A DNA stretch of 64,000 nt from Beverwykella pulmonaria (taxonomy: Eukaryota; Ascomycota; Dothideomycetes; Pleosporales; Melanommataceae): the NCBI GenBank assembly GCA_001599595.1, contig BCHH01000006.1:865197-929196 (forward strand). Direction: 5' to 3'. The translations under genes were made by a program, and so were the position numbers. Under the pieces are notes generated by a model that was given only the letters and a program-made list of their open reading frames with translations, was not told the origin of the DNA and searched no databases. Below, in pieces: positions 1 to 12,389 of the stretch; the first letter of the stretch is position 1; each line of letters starts with the position of its first letter.

Positions 1-2262
1 CGCAGCGTGTGGATCAATTCACACTGTCATCTCGACCGCTCATTGGAAGCATCTGGTAACGTGACTGATTTTTGCTGCTTCAAGGGTTGGCGGTAGCACA
101 TCATGGAGGACGAATCACTTTGCGTAGAGGGGGGTCAGCGGACTCTGTGGCGTGTAGCGACCTGGATCCTGGGAGGGACTTAGAAATAGATCCTTCGCCC
201 CGAGCGTAGACTGAAAATGTTGAGCGTGCAGGGAAGGCTATCATCGCAATCTTCGACAGCGGCAATTCTGCTACAGGAATTACACGTTCGAGTAGTGAGT
301 GTTTTTGGTAAGGGCAAAAGTTGACTTTGATGTGTTGGCACTGTGGCGAATGCCGATCTACTCAGCCTCAATCGGCCACTAACCCAATGTACTTGTCCCT
401 CAGCTTGCTTGGAGCGGGCTTGCCGGCAGCAACATCATGCACTGATGCGAATCCTCAACCTAGGCTGATTCGGCATCGCGAAGGTCACGAGTATCCGGAG
501 AGTTCCATTATGACGCGTATAATAGGACAGCGCATCGCTATATCGACCCTTTCGACCTCAGGTCTGAGTACCTGTAGCGAAAGGGTCTCACCAAGAGCTG
601 GAGACAACCTTGAGAGCGCAAAGCGCATGCGGTCATATGAGAATTCGCGGGAAACGCGCATCAGAAGCAAATGGCAAATGACTCCTCTGTCTGGGACTTA
701 TTCGCCGCTATTCAAGTTGCGTGATCCGATTGCTCAGTCGGGCATTGAAGACTGTTGCTCGGGAAGGCCTCCCAACCAACTCTTCTGCTGCCGTTTTGAG
801 AGACATGCATACGGCCTATAACGAGGCATATCGGTCGGGTCTCTCAGATACGAACCGAGCGATTCTTGATGATCCTCCGCAACGAGTGATCAGATCAGTG
901 CAGACCGTTGTCGGAGCTGAATGCGCGACAAGTGGCTCTCGAGAGTGATGGAACTGCCGCATCTCGTCCACCGGACTCGCCAGACCTAGTGCCTCAGCTC
1001 TGTGCAGAGAGCCTCGTCGCAACGGCACTGTAAAGACGGGTGCCTGGGGCAGATATGTCTCTGGTCGTCTGAAAAGACGCAAACTGTGTGGGAAAGCGAC
1101 GGGTAGCGAAGTTAGCGCAGCCAACCAGCATCCAGCAGGCGTCGCCTCAAGGGTCTCGGCATGGGACCCGCGAATGGCGGACATGGGCTGTTTACGAATC
1201 GCCTCCCTCCACTCCAACCTGAGCGCTTCACTGGTTGTTGCGCCCTCTGCCCTTCCCTCGAGCCTCCACCCGCCCCATTTTAGGCGCACGCGCCGGTGCT
1301 ATGCCGCCATGTTTCTTGCCGGGTCAGCCAGATCCTGCCAGAATCGACAACGACGGCAGGGCCAAAGACTGTCTTCGCGTCTTGTTGCTGGGCCGTGTTA
1401 TGGCGGGGATCGCGATATACATATCAGACTCATGCCCAACCCCACCGCCGCTCACGCCAGACGTCAGCAACCCGCGTCGTCCTCGTCCAACGGTCTCCAG
1501 CGTCCAGCCTGCTCCGTGCTTGTCTCTTCCCTGCCAGTCCCTGCTCCAGGAGTGCCTTGCTCGACGAAGCCTCTGGCCTGACTTGCCTCTTCGCTAAGAA
1601 CGGAAACCTGCGGACCACTCTCCGCGGCGGCAACTGCTCAGCGCCTTTCCCCACGCTCTCGGACGACGGACCCTGAGTGTGGAAAAAATCGACACGGACG
1701 CGCGAGCGTCTATATCATCAAGCGTTTTCCTGCACTTTGCCTGTACGCCTCACCACCCGCTTCGTTCAGAGACCCCAGCCACGGATGCACGGGAGTGGAG
1801 CACGCAGTGCACCGCCACTACCTCCCCATTCGCTTGTCGGTCAAAGCCGGTGGCGCAACAAGCAGACCGAAATCCAGCACCTCACCGAGTTTCTGCAGGA
1901 ACGACTTGAGAATTGCGCATCTTTTGTCCGCTGGACTTAAATCGGCCGTCTCCCATTTCCATGTACCTGACTATAATTACATTCGCCACCCCCGGGCTCC
2001 CGATATCTTGGACTCCCGCACTACCACACCACTACACCAAATCATCAGATCAAATCTACCCGAGCTGAGTGTTGCTGACGGCACCGACAGTACGATTCCC
2101 CCGGCATTGGTTGCCTGTGGTACCCTCCTAAGCTGACACCTTGCTCAAGTCCCACGCAACAAGGACCATATGCCTTCATGAGTTACTCGGCGCACACAGG
2201 CTTCCGTAGTACAGGCCAAGGTCAGCCGTTTTTTATTGTGTCCAACCGGGTCGCACGGAAAA
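1..2262. other. No gene recognised; upstream region of the 2263 gene
   Basis: Several short overlapping reading frames occur on both strands here, but none shows a recognisable domain, a consistent start or splice continuity. The last several hundred bases before 2263 are C/T-rich, as expected for a promoter and 5' leader of a fungal gene. I see no tRNA, repeat or mobile-element signature. Confidence 0.5.
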
Positions 2263-5200
2263 ATGGCTTCATATAATTCACAGCTCAACCCTCCAAGGAG
2301 GGCAGAGGAGCAGACGCCGTACGCCCAGCGCGCTCTCACCACCCGACTACCTCAACGATCTGTCACCCCAACAACAGGTGTTGCCTCACAGTTACCCGCC
2401 TATAGTCACTCAAAGTTACAGAAAAAGAGACCCACAAGAGATGAGCAGCTCTATCCGACCAGAGGGGCCATTAGTCAACGAGTACCTGTACCCAAGCCTT
2501 CAGTTGCGACTCAGGCACGCCAAGGAAGCACTACTCCTTCTGTACTTAAAACCCAGTTTTCCCCAAACTTTGCAGTTCCTAAGACATTTCCGCAGGGCTC
2601 CTCATCGCGACTACCGAAGCTCGAAGTAATTGGAAATACGCGCACACCCTCACTCATATCCGGATCATCGTCCTCAACCGTCGATAGCCCACGATCGAAT
2701 GTGCTGAGGAGGAAGCCCTCGAGCATTGGAGTTGCGAGTGGAAGGCAAAGTTCGCGGCCAAGAGAAGGTTCCATGTCGTCTCAGGAGGAAAGACAGCCGA
2801 TGAAGGCCATTCCGGGCGGCTATATGGACCCTTTCTCGGAAACAGTAATGGGCATCACTATGCCACCGCCATCCTCAATGCTTGCCCACTCTGAGTTTGA
2901 GCTCGAGGTACCTGACAATCGGTATTACGAATACGATGTGGGTCCTACAGACATTTTGCCACTTCCAACGCCACAGTATGCGCTATCTACAACTCCGTCG
3001 ACACGATATTCCGAGTCTCCGGGCCCCTTCAGTGTGTCGTCAACACCAACTTCCATGTCTTCATATTCCCCAGGAGTTGCGCTATCAACTAAGTCGACTA
3101 CCAGGGCTAGGCAGGCAAGCCCATTGCAAAGCAGGCCACCACCAGTCACTAGGCACCGAACACCAGATGAGTCAAGCATCCGTCAACAGCATGCTCTTTC
3201 CTCAGTACGCGAGTCCTCAACTTCCTCGTCATCGGCCTCCACTATAGCAGTAGAAGGGGCGAAACGTCAAGATAAACAGTCTGCTGCTAGATTGCCTGCA
3301 CCCCCACCAAGCCCACCCACCCACATGTCGTTCAAACAGCACACTACTATGCGATCTCAGGCGGAACCTGCACGAAACGAACAGCAATTACCTCCCGTCC
3401 CGGAGTCACGGCCCCGGAACCAAGCACCACCAGAGTTAGCCCACCTGGCAGATCATCCCCCAACATCATCACCAGAGCCTCGCGTACCGACTCGGCCTAG
3501 TAGAGATGGCACATCCGTGATAAATGGTCTACGAGGACCTTCTCCAATCATTCAAAGCAACATGACCACCTTTCCATCATCACATAGGCGAACGCCGTCC
3601 ACGGAGTCCAAGAGTGGCACAGTTCCTAATGGCAAGGCCAGATTTGGGATGCCTTCAAAGCCTTCGTCCCGGAACCCATCACCGAATCCTAGTCTCGCGG
3701 GTGCATTTTCTCCAAACTCTCGTGGCTTTTCTCGTGGCTCGACACCCGATTTCCAAAGCAACGCCGACAAACAGCGCTCCAAGACCCTCCCTACTCCTGT
3801 GCCTACTCCTGCTCCTGCGCCAAGCCCGAGTAAGACATCCCGATTCGGGTTCTTCTCTCGACGAACGAAAACGGAACCAGTACTATCAGCTCCCAAATCC
3901 GAGAAGAAACTCAACCGGCGAGGACCTGTAGCAGGAACCGGACACGAAGGCTATGGAAGATACGCTCTGAGGGGTCGCAGTGGGAGCTCAGCCAGTGGAA
4001 CCAGCATTGGACGATCAGCTAGTGCGGGAACTACGACTGAAAGTTTAGAACATACCCCATCAAGTCGTAAGAGCAGCATGACCAGTACGACCAGTACGGA
4101 AATGGATGATTTCTTCCTCGAGAGGCTTGCGCCAGTAGTCATTCGCGGAACCGGAAGTAGTACCGAGCTCTCGAGGAGCCCAGAGCCGATGCACAGCAGC
4201 AGCAGCCTAGATCTCGTTGGTGTACAACGGCAAGCACCAATGAAAATGGCAAGCAGTACACCCCGGCCTACACTTGGCAACCAAAGGCCGACTTTACTAC
4301 CTTCTGCCATGTCAGATCCAGTCCGTCAGGCATCGCCAATGAAGAAGATGACACTTGGTTTGCGGCGTCCCTCAGACAGCGACGATGATGCGAAGAAATC
4401 ATTCCTTCCGTTGTTGGCAGCACGGCGAACATCGCGTGCTTCGAAGCTAATGGACGGAGCGCCGCTTTCAAAGGTTCCGTCATCCGGAAGCAACATGGAG
4501 AAGCAACGAAAAGGGTCTTTCGCCGACTACACTTCAGATGGGAAGGAAGGTAAATGGATGAAGCCAAAAAAAGAGAAGGTTGAAAAGGCGCTGCCAAAAC
4601 CTGCCCGGAAGTGGAACTTCTTCCAGCGAGCGCACGCTGTTCCGCGAAATGAGACTCCTGTTGTTGATGTCCCGGTCACAGACAACCGAGCAGCCCCTTC
4701 GCGATCTGTCGCCCACTATGCACCGATGGACTCGCAGTCGGGCATCGCCTTGGAAGACATCGAACAACTCATGCAAGAAGTTGATAGTTCCCCCGAAGAC
4801 ACATCTGCACCCGAGGAAGCTAACGCAGCTGCTCCTTTCTACGAAGAACCCGAGAAGAAGGAGCGTATGCTGTCGATGCTACTACCCCCGATGCCTGTGC
4901 TCCCGCCAATTTTCGCACCGCCATCTCGTCCAGCGTCACCCAAAGTCTTCCTGCGCCATGAACTGCACCCGCAACCGCCGCAGCAAAAGCTTTCTGTCAA
5001 CACCGACCTCCAGACCACCTCATATAACGATCCACCCGCCCCGACTTCGCAGGCCGACTTGACACCTGTCACTGATCTCTCCCCTTGCTCGTCGCCCACC
5101 AGGTGTCTCTCTCCTGAGGACTTCGTTGTATCGCCGGTGTCTGCGCCGGCCCCTGCTTTTGTTGCGCCTCCCCAGACTTTCTCCCCCCCTGGACCACCGC

Positions 5201-7200
5201 CTGCCAATCCTCCTCCAAGGCCAAGCCGATTGATGCAGGTCGGCCGTATTCCTCAAGTCGTCTCAAGACGCAATCAGGAGCGCCAACGTACACCCCAGTC
5301 ATTCTCTCGCCCATTCGTCGCCGATCAACCTCGCCCATACGCAATCACTCATACCTCGTCCGATGTCGTTGCGCCCAATACCTCCACTGCTGCTTCAATC
5401 GAGCCGTATCCTGTTCTCCAAGGTATTGATGCCCTCTCTCATGAATCAGCTATCGCAACCATCAGCCCGGCCGCCGAGGAGTCGAATCGCCGAAGCGAGT
5501 TCTTCAAGTTTCCCCGCAAGAATTCCGAAGTGTCTTACTCTAGCAGCTCCGGGGTTTGGAGCTTTGCGCCGGCCTCGGGTACTGCTGTTATCCCCAATTC
5601 AGACGCTCCTCAGTCCGAGGATGAAGTCTGGAATGAGTATGATGACTTGATTGACGAGGTTCTATCACCTATTGAATCTTTGACCAGTGAAGTGAAGGGC
5701 AAAGGCCCCCGCCAACATCCGTCGCTAGAGGTATTGCCTCTGAAGACTAGATCTTCCCATTCATCTTCCAAGTCTGTGAATTCAACTGCTGGACCTTCGA
5801 ATCCTTCTCTTCACCTTCGTCGATCTCGGCTACTTGCTGTCCTTCACTCGGCACAGTCGCCCACATCTCCATTGTCATTGTCTGAATACATCCAGGATTA
5901 TGGAGAGAGAAACCTTAGTGTCGTCGATCCCGTTACTGGTCGTCTTAGCTTCCCAGCAAGCGCTCGCATGTCAACCGGCTCTACATCGCGGAACCGACCA
6001 AGTTCGACCCGATCCAGTCTCCCAGCATCCCTGACCCTCAGTGCACGCCAGTCAAAGGCCACGTTGAACTCAAACTCAAACTCTGACAAGGACCGTGATA
6101 GTGTCAGCGCAAATAGGTACAGGGACACCCGATTGATGGAGATTGCCGAATCTCAAACAGATGGGCTTGTCTCAATGGCCAACCTTCGATTTGGGGCACT
6201 GATGACCAGCAAATGGCTCAGCTTTGGCCGTGTCTTATTCAGCCCTGTCCATTTCGAGCTGAAGGACCCAAGTGAAGACCGAGTTCTGGTCATCGATGGA
6301 CTTGGCAAGGATTGGTCCTATTACTGTGCTCTCACCTACCCTGAGGCAACTGTTTACAATCTCGGACCTGGACCAATGTCATCGACCACGCCTAGCGGCA
6401 ATGCAGCCGAGCCGTGGTCAACTCTTCGCAACCACCGCCATATTAGCCACCAGTCCCTCGCCGATGCGTTTCCTTTCCCCAAAGGTTTCTTCGCTGCTGT
6501 CGTCCTCCGCTTCCCATCTGCGATGTCATCGTCGGTACATCGCACCGTTATCTCAGAATGCAAACGTGTTCTGCAACCCGGAGGCCACCTCGAAATTACT
6601 GTCCTTGACCTCGATCTTGTGAACATGGGCAATAGGGCGAGGAGGGCTGTGCGTGGACTGAAAGTTAAGATGCAGGTGGCAGATGAGCAAGTCTCATTGC
6701 GCAATATCAGCGATGAAATAATGGCCGGCCTCGGCAGGAAAGGATTCATCGAATGCAACAGATGCTTTGTCGGTGTCCCTGTTGCTGGCAAGCTCCCCGG
6801 ACCTGACGAAGCCGACACCCCAGAAGACAGGAAGCGAAAAGGCAGCGCCGCTAGTTCCATCGGCAAAGCTGTTAACAGTCCTCAACCCGCCAAGCAACCA
6901 AAACCCGAAGTCTCATTCTCCGATCTCCTTAACGCACAACCATCTACTGAATCCACCAACGATGGCATCGCCGATATGGTCGCACGCGTCGGTCGCTGGT
7001 GGTACTCCCGTTGCTACGAATCCTTAGTTCTCCCTGAAGCTGGCGAAGCCGGTGTCAACCCTGGCGATCTACTTGAGAGTAGCATCTGGAGAGATGAAAA
7101 CCTGATCAAGGAGTGCGAAAAGCGCGGCACAAGTTTCAGGCTCCTGATCGGGTATGCGCAAAAACCTGAGGTTGGATTTAGGCGCACTGTCAGCGTCTAG
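2263..7200 (+). CDS. Large disordered protein with C-terminal methyltransferase-like domain
   Basis: Single-exon gene of 1,645 aa. The frame is open 27 nt further upstream from a TTG, but the first ATG is at 2263 in a good context (AAAATGG), so I start there. Residues 1 to about 1290 are low-complexity Ser/Pro/Arg-rich sequence without a fold, with basic patches, as in scaffold or cell-polarity proteins. From about residue 1300 the sequence becomes ordered and resembles a SAM-dependent methyltransferase (Methyltransf_11 type): a glycine motif near VLVIDGLGKDW (about residue 1341) and a post-motif strand LQPGGHLEITVLDLDL (about residue 1437). The first glycine motif is not the canonical DxGxGxG, so catalytic activity is uncertain. 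The target is unknown. Proteins with a long disordered head and this terminal domain are widespread in Pezizomycotina but uncharacterised, to my knowledge. Confidence 0.85.
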   Translation: MASYNSQLNPPRRAEEQTPYAQRALTTRLPQRSVTPTTGVASQLPAYSHSKLQKKRPTRDEQLYPTRGAISQRVPVPKPSVATQARQGSTTPSVLKTQFSPNFAVPKTFPQGSSSRLPKLEVIGNTRTPSLISGSSSSTVDSPRSNVLRRKPSSIGVASGRQSSRPREGSMSSQEERQPMKAIPGGYMDPFSETVMGITMPPPSSMLAHSEFELEVPDNRYYEYDVGPTDILPLPTPQYALSTTPSTRYSESPGPFSVSSTPTSMSSYSPGVALSTKSTTRARQASPLQSRPPPVTRHRTPDESSIRQQHALSSVRESSTSSSSASTIAVEGAKRQDKQSAARLPAPPPSPPTHMSFKQHTTMRSQAEPARNEQQLPPVPESRPRNQAPPELAHLADHPPTSSPEPRVPTRPSRDGTSVINGLRGPSPIIQSNMTTFPSSHRRTPSTESKSGTVPNGKARFGMPSKPSSRNPSPNPSLAGAFSPNSRGFSRGSTPDFQSNADKQRSKTLPTPVPTPAPAPSPSKTSRFGFFSRRTKTEPVLSAPKSEKKLNRRGPVAGTGHEGYGRYALRGRSGSSASGTSIGRSASAGTTTESLEHTPSSRKSSMTSTTSTEMDDFFLERLAPVVIRGTGSSTELSRSPEPMHSSSSLDLVGVQRQAPMKMASSTPRPTLGNQRPTLLPSAMSDPVRQASPMKKMTLGLRRPSDSDDDAKKSFLPLLAARRTSRASKLMDGAPLSKVPSSGSNMEKQRKGSFADYTSDGKEGKWMKPKKEKVEKALPKPARKWNFFQRAHAVPRNETPVVDVPVTDNRAAPSRSVAHYAPMDSQSGIALEDIEQLMQEVDSSPEDTSAPEEANAAAPFYEEPEKKERMLSMLLPPMPVLPPIFAPPSRPASPKVFLRHELHPQPPQQKLSVNTDLQTTSYNDPPAPTSQADLTPVTDLSPCSSPTRCLSPEDFVVSPVSAPAPAFVAPPQTFSPPGPPPANPPPRPSRLMQVGRIPQVVSRRNQERQRTPQSFSRPFVADQPRPYAITHTSSDVVAPNTSTAASIEPYPVLQGIDALSHESAIATISPAAEESNRRSEFFKFPRKNSEVSYSSSSGVWSFAPASGTAVIPNSDAPQSEDEVWNEYDDLIDEVLSPIESLTSEVKGKGPRQHPSLEVLPLKTRSSHSSSKSVNSTAGPSNPSLHLRRSRLLAVLHSAQSPTSPLSLSEYIQDYGERNLSVVDPVTGRLSFPASARMSTGSTSRNRPSSTRSSLPASLTLSARQSKATLNSNSNSDKDRDSVSANRYRDTRLMEIAESQTDGLVSMANLRFGALMTSKWLSFGRVLFSPVHFELKDPSEDRVLVIDGLGKDWSYYCALTYPEATVYNLGPGPMSSTTPSGNAAEPWSTLRNHRHISHQSLADAFPFPKGFFAAVVLRFPSAMSSSVHRTVISECKRVLQPGGHLEITVLDLDLVNMGNRARRAVRGLKVKMQVADEQVSLRNISDEIMAGLGRKGFIECNRCFVGVPVAGKLPGPDEADTPEDRKRKGSAASSIGKAVNSPQPAKQPKPEVSFSDLLNAQPSTESTNDGIADMVARVGRWWYSRCYESLVLPEAGEAGVNPGDLLESSIWRDENLIKECEKRGTSFRLLIGYAQKPEVGFRRTVSV

Positions 7201-8376
7201 GTCTCTCCTACATACACCCCTCTCATCGTGTTGATTCGTTTTTCGTGAGCTGCGCTCCACAAAGTCCTGGAGGCTGCTTTTCCCACATACACACTTTAAT
7301 AATTTTCTGCTCTCTCTTGTATCTGGGGATTAGGTGTTTTTGCTGCGTTCAAGCGTTCGATCTCATACCCCTCGTTTTTTTCTTGTTTGATCTTTGCTCT
7401 CATTTTTCATCTGTATCTGCATAGCGATGGGCGGATGTGCCATACATCATACTACATTTGGTTGGCGCAAGCCCCAAAACATACGTTGTCATCATATCAT
7501 CAGCACTATGTAATATCTACTTCGCTCGCAGGACGGATGCATTCTGGAAATGGACTGGACTACTGGATAGTATTAAGGAATGTTGGGCTGATGCAATTGG
7601 AAATACCCCAGAGGAGAGACGGTTTTGAGAATACGGATATGTAGATATGAAAGGATGAAGGATGAATTATGGCCGTTACGGTCATTGAATGAATAACACG
7701 CATGCAAATCATTACTCTCGGGCCTTACCACTACCACGTGAATGCAACTCTTTGGACTCTGATTGAATTGGACGTATCGTCTCAGCTACACGAGCGACAA
7801 TCATAACCCTAGCGTCTGATTATTGCATGAGGTTCAATCTCCAGCTGCACGATCCTAAAATACATCTGCGACTTTGCTCCGATGCAGCGCACTTTAACTG
7901 AGGACCATGGCGTTCGCTTATAAGGCCCAATAAGACAACGGACTTCGACAGGAACTTCAGCTACATGTGAATGTACCTCAGCTTCGCACATCGTGTTTCG
8001 GAGAGCGAGTTTCGGTTGGCGGGTATCTGAAGTGCTGATGTGGGGCCTGTGGCTGGCTGACTCGTCTTAGGTGTGGATGGGCTAAGCGAAGCGTGGCATA
8101 AACAATGGGCGCGTCTGTAAACAAACCATCACAGCAAGGCTTGAGGTGCGAGCGTATGGGATGGAGGTAGTACTACGTTGTAGATAATAATCTATCCAAC
8201 CAACTTTCTCTAACAGAGGAAAAGAGTAGACTTATTGAGTCGAGTATAACAATGAAAAATAGGTAGGAAAAACGAGGGTATATATGTATGACTCCACCGC
8301 CATCCCTTTCCATCCACCCAAATATAGAAGATATTATTACGCTACGATTATGCAAATTTGTGCTCCGTTCCATTTA
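7201..8376. other. Convergent 3' region, no gene recognised
   Basis: This stretch lies between the stop of the + strand methyltransferase-like gene and the stop of the - strand sugar porter, so both 3' UTRs should be here. It is T-rich just after 7200. I see no additional gene. Confidence 0.5.
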
Positions 8377-10176
8377 TTAGGCCGTATCCTTCTCGTCCAG
8401 AATCTCGGTCACGCCCTGGGCGCCATGCACCGCAATAGCAGTCTTGCTGAGCGAAGTCTTAACGGGATGCGGGGACCGGAAGATTTCGGAGAGTTCTTCC
8501 AAAGTGCGCCGACGCGTCTCCACGTAGAAGAAGTAGATGAAGAAGAATTCGAATATGTCCCAGAAGATGAATAGGAAGTAGTACTACAATGTAGCGTTAG
8601 CAATGTCGGATATAGAAAGGATGTGGGGATTAGGGGAGAGAGGAGAGATGGGGTTAGACATACTTTCCATCCAGCACCTGAGAAGGCGATTCCAGTTACG
8701 AAAGTGTTGTAGAATCCGGCAATGTTGACCCAGAAATTGTAGAAGGCCATGCCCTTGGCTCGGGACTCATAGCGCAGACACTCGACGGGGTAGAGTTGTT
8801 GAAGCGGAGTGTAGCCTGCGGAGAAGACAAAGCCAAAGATAAACAAGAAAGCAATGACAGCCTTCGCTTGTCCGGGTCTTTTGATAAGCGGTGTTCCACC
8901 AGTGTCAGTCAATGGCTTGCCGTCCGGCCCATTGATCAGGTTAGTCGCCACAAGCGCGCAGACAATGGCAAAAATGCAAACCACTATGCCGGTGGAAACC
9001 AGGAGTTGAGGCCTACGTCCCCATTTATCGGTGTATAGAGCGCCGAAGATTGCTCCGGCGAAGGAGACCACGTTCTGCATGCCGTTATACAGCAGTCTCG
9101 TGTGGTTGTTCGTAATCCCGGCGCCCTGGAGCATGGCAGGGTAGTAGTACGACACGGGTCCGTTGCCAGACCATTGTCCAAAGAAGCCCATAGAAACAAC
9201 CAGCATGGTGCGGTATAATTGCTCCCTGGAGTTGAACAGCTCACGGTAATCCCACCATCTCTTGTCAGATCCAGTGACGCTGATATCTTCAACCATCTCT
9301 TTGTACTCGAGCTGTACGATGGGAGAATCGCGGCTGCCTTCGCCGTGGAAGCGCGCCATGATATTAAGAGCTTCTTCATGGCGGTCGTTGGCGATGAGCC
9401 ATCGGGGGGTTTCGGGAAGGAAGGGCGAACAGAAGAGGACAACGCCAGCGAAGATCATTTGCAGCCAGACTGGGATTCGCCATGACATCGTTCCGGCCAT
9501 GTTGCTAGTTCCATACGGAATGAATGTGCCAGGGATACCGCCGACAAACCAGAATGTGTTAAAGATACCAGTGAGCACGCCACGGTAGGCTGGGTGGGCC
9601 ATTTCGGACGCATATGCGGGTCCGGCAGTGGAGGTGATGGCTACGCCGAATCCAAGGACGAACCGTCCGCCCATGAAGCCGCCTAGGTTCGTGCACGTAG
9701 CTTGAATGCATGTCCCGATGACGATGATCAGACACCCAATAAACATTCCCCATTTTCTGCCGCGAAAGTCGGTCGCTGGGCCTGCGGCAAAAGATCCCAC
9801 TAAGTTTCCGATGGTGTAGATGGCGTACACAATGCCGGTTCCTGGTGTACCAGCGTTGATGTCGAAGCCGAAGTATGTGCGGTATTGAGGATAAGAATTG
9901 ATTGCGCCCATGAGAGAGCCATCGTAACCGTTGATGCACGAGTTCAGTGTCGCGATGAGCAGACACAAGTACAGCTGGACATGATCAGAACGCGGTTGGA
10001 ATTGTCGCGTGCGCATTGGTAGTGCTGACCTTGAACATGGCGGCTGTCCACGGCGACACCGCGGCTTTCGCCGTGGCATCGGCCAGTGCAACATTCTGTA
10101 CCTGCCGGATTTCTGTGACGCTGCCTTGACGCTCCGCGGTGGCAGGGACACCGAGGGGCTTCTGCGGTTCAGCCAT
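8377..10176 (-). CDS. MFS sugar porter (lactose/hexose permease-like)
   Basis: Three exons (10176-10030, 9974-8664, 8583-8377) give 554 aa, the usual length of fungal sugar porters. Intron 1 starts GTCAGC and intron 2 starts GTATGT; both joins keep frame. Visible family signatures are the TM1 motif NGYDGSLMGAINSY, the loop motif DFRGRKWGM between TM2 and TM3, PETPRWLI after TM6, DKWGRRPQLL in the TM8-9 loop and VETRRRTLEELSEIF after TM12. These match the SP family (TC 2.A.1.1), in the subgroup annotated as lactose permease-like in fungi. It should import a mono- or disaccharide across the plasma membrane by proton symport; the substrate cannot be read from sequence. The ATG at 10176 is followed by a 49-residue hydrophilic N-terminus. 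No lesions are visible. Confidence 0.92.
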
Positions 10177-12389
10177 GGCGACGGCTTACAAGAAGCAGAG
10201 CGAAGAGGTGGTAAGGCTGTCCGAAGACGATGAGGAAGAATACTAAACTCGAGCTCGAGCCACTGCTTCCAGCACTGGGGACACGCTTCATGTTATAGAC
10301 CCAGCTATATAAACCCCAGGTGCACGATGCAGGCGTGCTTACCGGGATCCAGATCCGTCGACCCCTTGCTGCCTCATCCTCAAGGGTGGACGTCAGCCCA
10401 TGGAGACTAGAGACAAGCGTTAATTTCGCGAACGATTGGGGGAAATAGGTCGGGGTCAGAAGCTGCATCGATCTTTCATGCCATTCCCCCAATCTGGATC
10501 TATGCCCCTCCGTGCCCATTTGGATAGAGTGGCCGATTTCTAGAGCAGACACATGGTGTATCAACACGGCACAGCACACCTTCTCGCCTGCCATGGCCGA
10601 GTATTGGCTGATCATCTCGAGACACAAATGTTTGCCTCGTTCTCTGCCTCTTGTGGCTTCAGCAATTTCAATAGTTTTAGACTACGAGAAGGGAGTCCCG
10701 GGCCGCACACCCTGTGGCTGCTGCTGGTGTGAAAACGCCTCCAGGCCAAGGCAAGGCTTCGAGATCGCAAACGATAACGGCGTGGCGGCGTGACGGCGTG
10801 GCATCACGCGTCTTCTAGAAGAGTGCGGGGATAGTGCCCGCTGTGGGCAAGGAGAAAGGGCATGGAGAGACACGTGCATGATGCGGAGGTGGTGGTGCCG
10901 TGCCGGAAGCGGCCTCGCGTCCCGAATTCTCCGCTAGTGCCGCTCACGTGCCTAGTCCGCTACATCGACACCACCGCCCCGCCAGCAGTCACGTCGTTCG
11001 CTCAACTCTAATTTTGTCGACGCCGTGATATTCCGTCAATGGCATCAAATGCTTCACGCCATCGATAGCGTCCTTACTGAGGAGGAAACCTCAACGCGCC
11101 TCCAGCGGAAAGCAGGCCCTATCTCCACGTTCTGCTATGTCGCACACCTATTGATAGGCATCGTGAAGGATCACCAACCCCGCCAAGCACACAGTAAGCG
11201 TATCAACTAACCTCCAGAGTGAATCATGTCAGTTCACCAGCGCAGGCTGATTGATTCCTTCATCAATTTGACGGCGTAGACCCATATGCCCGCTCTCGCT
11301 CTCAACTTCCCATTACCGCCTCGCCATCCCGAAGACCCGGTTCCTTTGCCGCTTGGGCAACCAGGTCGCGGCGCTGGCTTTTCCGCTCCGTGTCTTTTCG
11401 GGCCTAGGTTCCTGTAGACCTGCGTCTCCATCTGCAGCGCACTACATCTGTCGCAAAACTATGAAGACTTTTGCACTCACGAGCCGCTCTTGATTGCAGC
11501 CGACCGACATCCCGGGCCATGGTAGTTGTACATATAAGCGCTTTCAGACAGCTTATTGGTCGCCGTGTACTTGAAACTAGCGGACAACTGATTGTGCCTT
11601 TTGTCGATATTGCTTCGAGGTGTAGGTAACGCATTCCACTGTTCCGCATAGATCGATTTAGACAGATTCCCCGCTCCCGAGGCCCCGGGACTGAGTCGTC
11701 TTTTTCATCTCAGGGTCGGATGACCAAGACGACCAGAGATCTGTCGGCCCAGATCACGCCGTCTCATAGCTATTCGTGTCTGGACCTTCCCTTTTAGGTA
11801 TGTTTGAACATCTCCAGGTATGCTTTTCCTAGAGATGACATGACTTGGTTCTTCTTACCGCCGACAGCCGACTCTATACCAAGGTCCAATGGGATATACC
11901 GGGGATCAACAATGTGCTAGATTTAGGCCCGAAATTCGGCGCGGTTTACAACTTGGGGCCGTGAATGTTCTCCGTTCTACTGTACCTTTTCAGCGCAGCT
12001 ACGGTCGTGTCTAACCGTCGTTCCGAACATTAGATATCTCCAGATATCTCACACCGGTTTCTTAATCAAGTCCGGATCTGTTCCCGCCGTTTTCTCTGTG
12101 TAGTCGTCCTTTTACCAGACTATAATTCTCTAAATGCGAAGCGCGTATATTTATTCCATTGGTTCATATCATAGAGTAGCAAATGAGCCTAAGAAGTGAG
12201 ATATTGTCATCGTTAAATCATTTAAGACTGGGAAACACCCAGCATGCGCTTTGCAATTTCAGGATCCTGGAGTCAAAGATATCTGCCTGCAGGCGTTAGA
12301 CAGCCACGTTGATGAACCTTTTTCTCTACACGGCGATCCTCAACGTTTAGTCCGTCCAAATGCACATGACGTCCAACTCGAATGCTAGC
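10177..12389. other. Gene-poor region upstream of the sugar porter
   Basis: The first few hundred bases are the likely promoter of the minus-strand sugar porter. Beyond about 10.6 kb the frames are short and carry no domain. A short coding-like trace is seen near 11.88-11.96 kb, but I could not assign it. No RNA gene or repeat recognised. Confidence 0.4.

Noticed and set aside
1..2200. Several 60-170-codon frames on both strands
   Set aside because: They overlap each other in GC-rich DNA, show no domain and often start at non-ATG codons.
2236..2262. Upstream extension of the large + strand gene
   Set aside because: The frame is open but begins with TTG; the first ATG, in good context, is at 2263.
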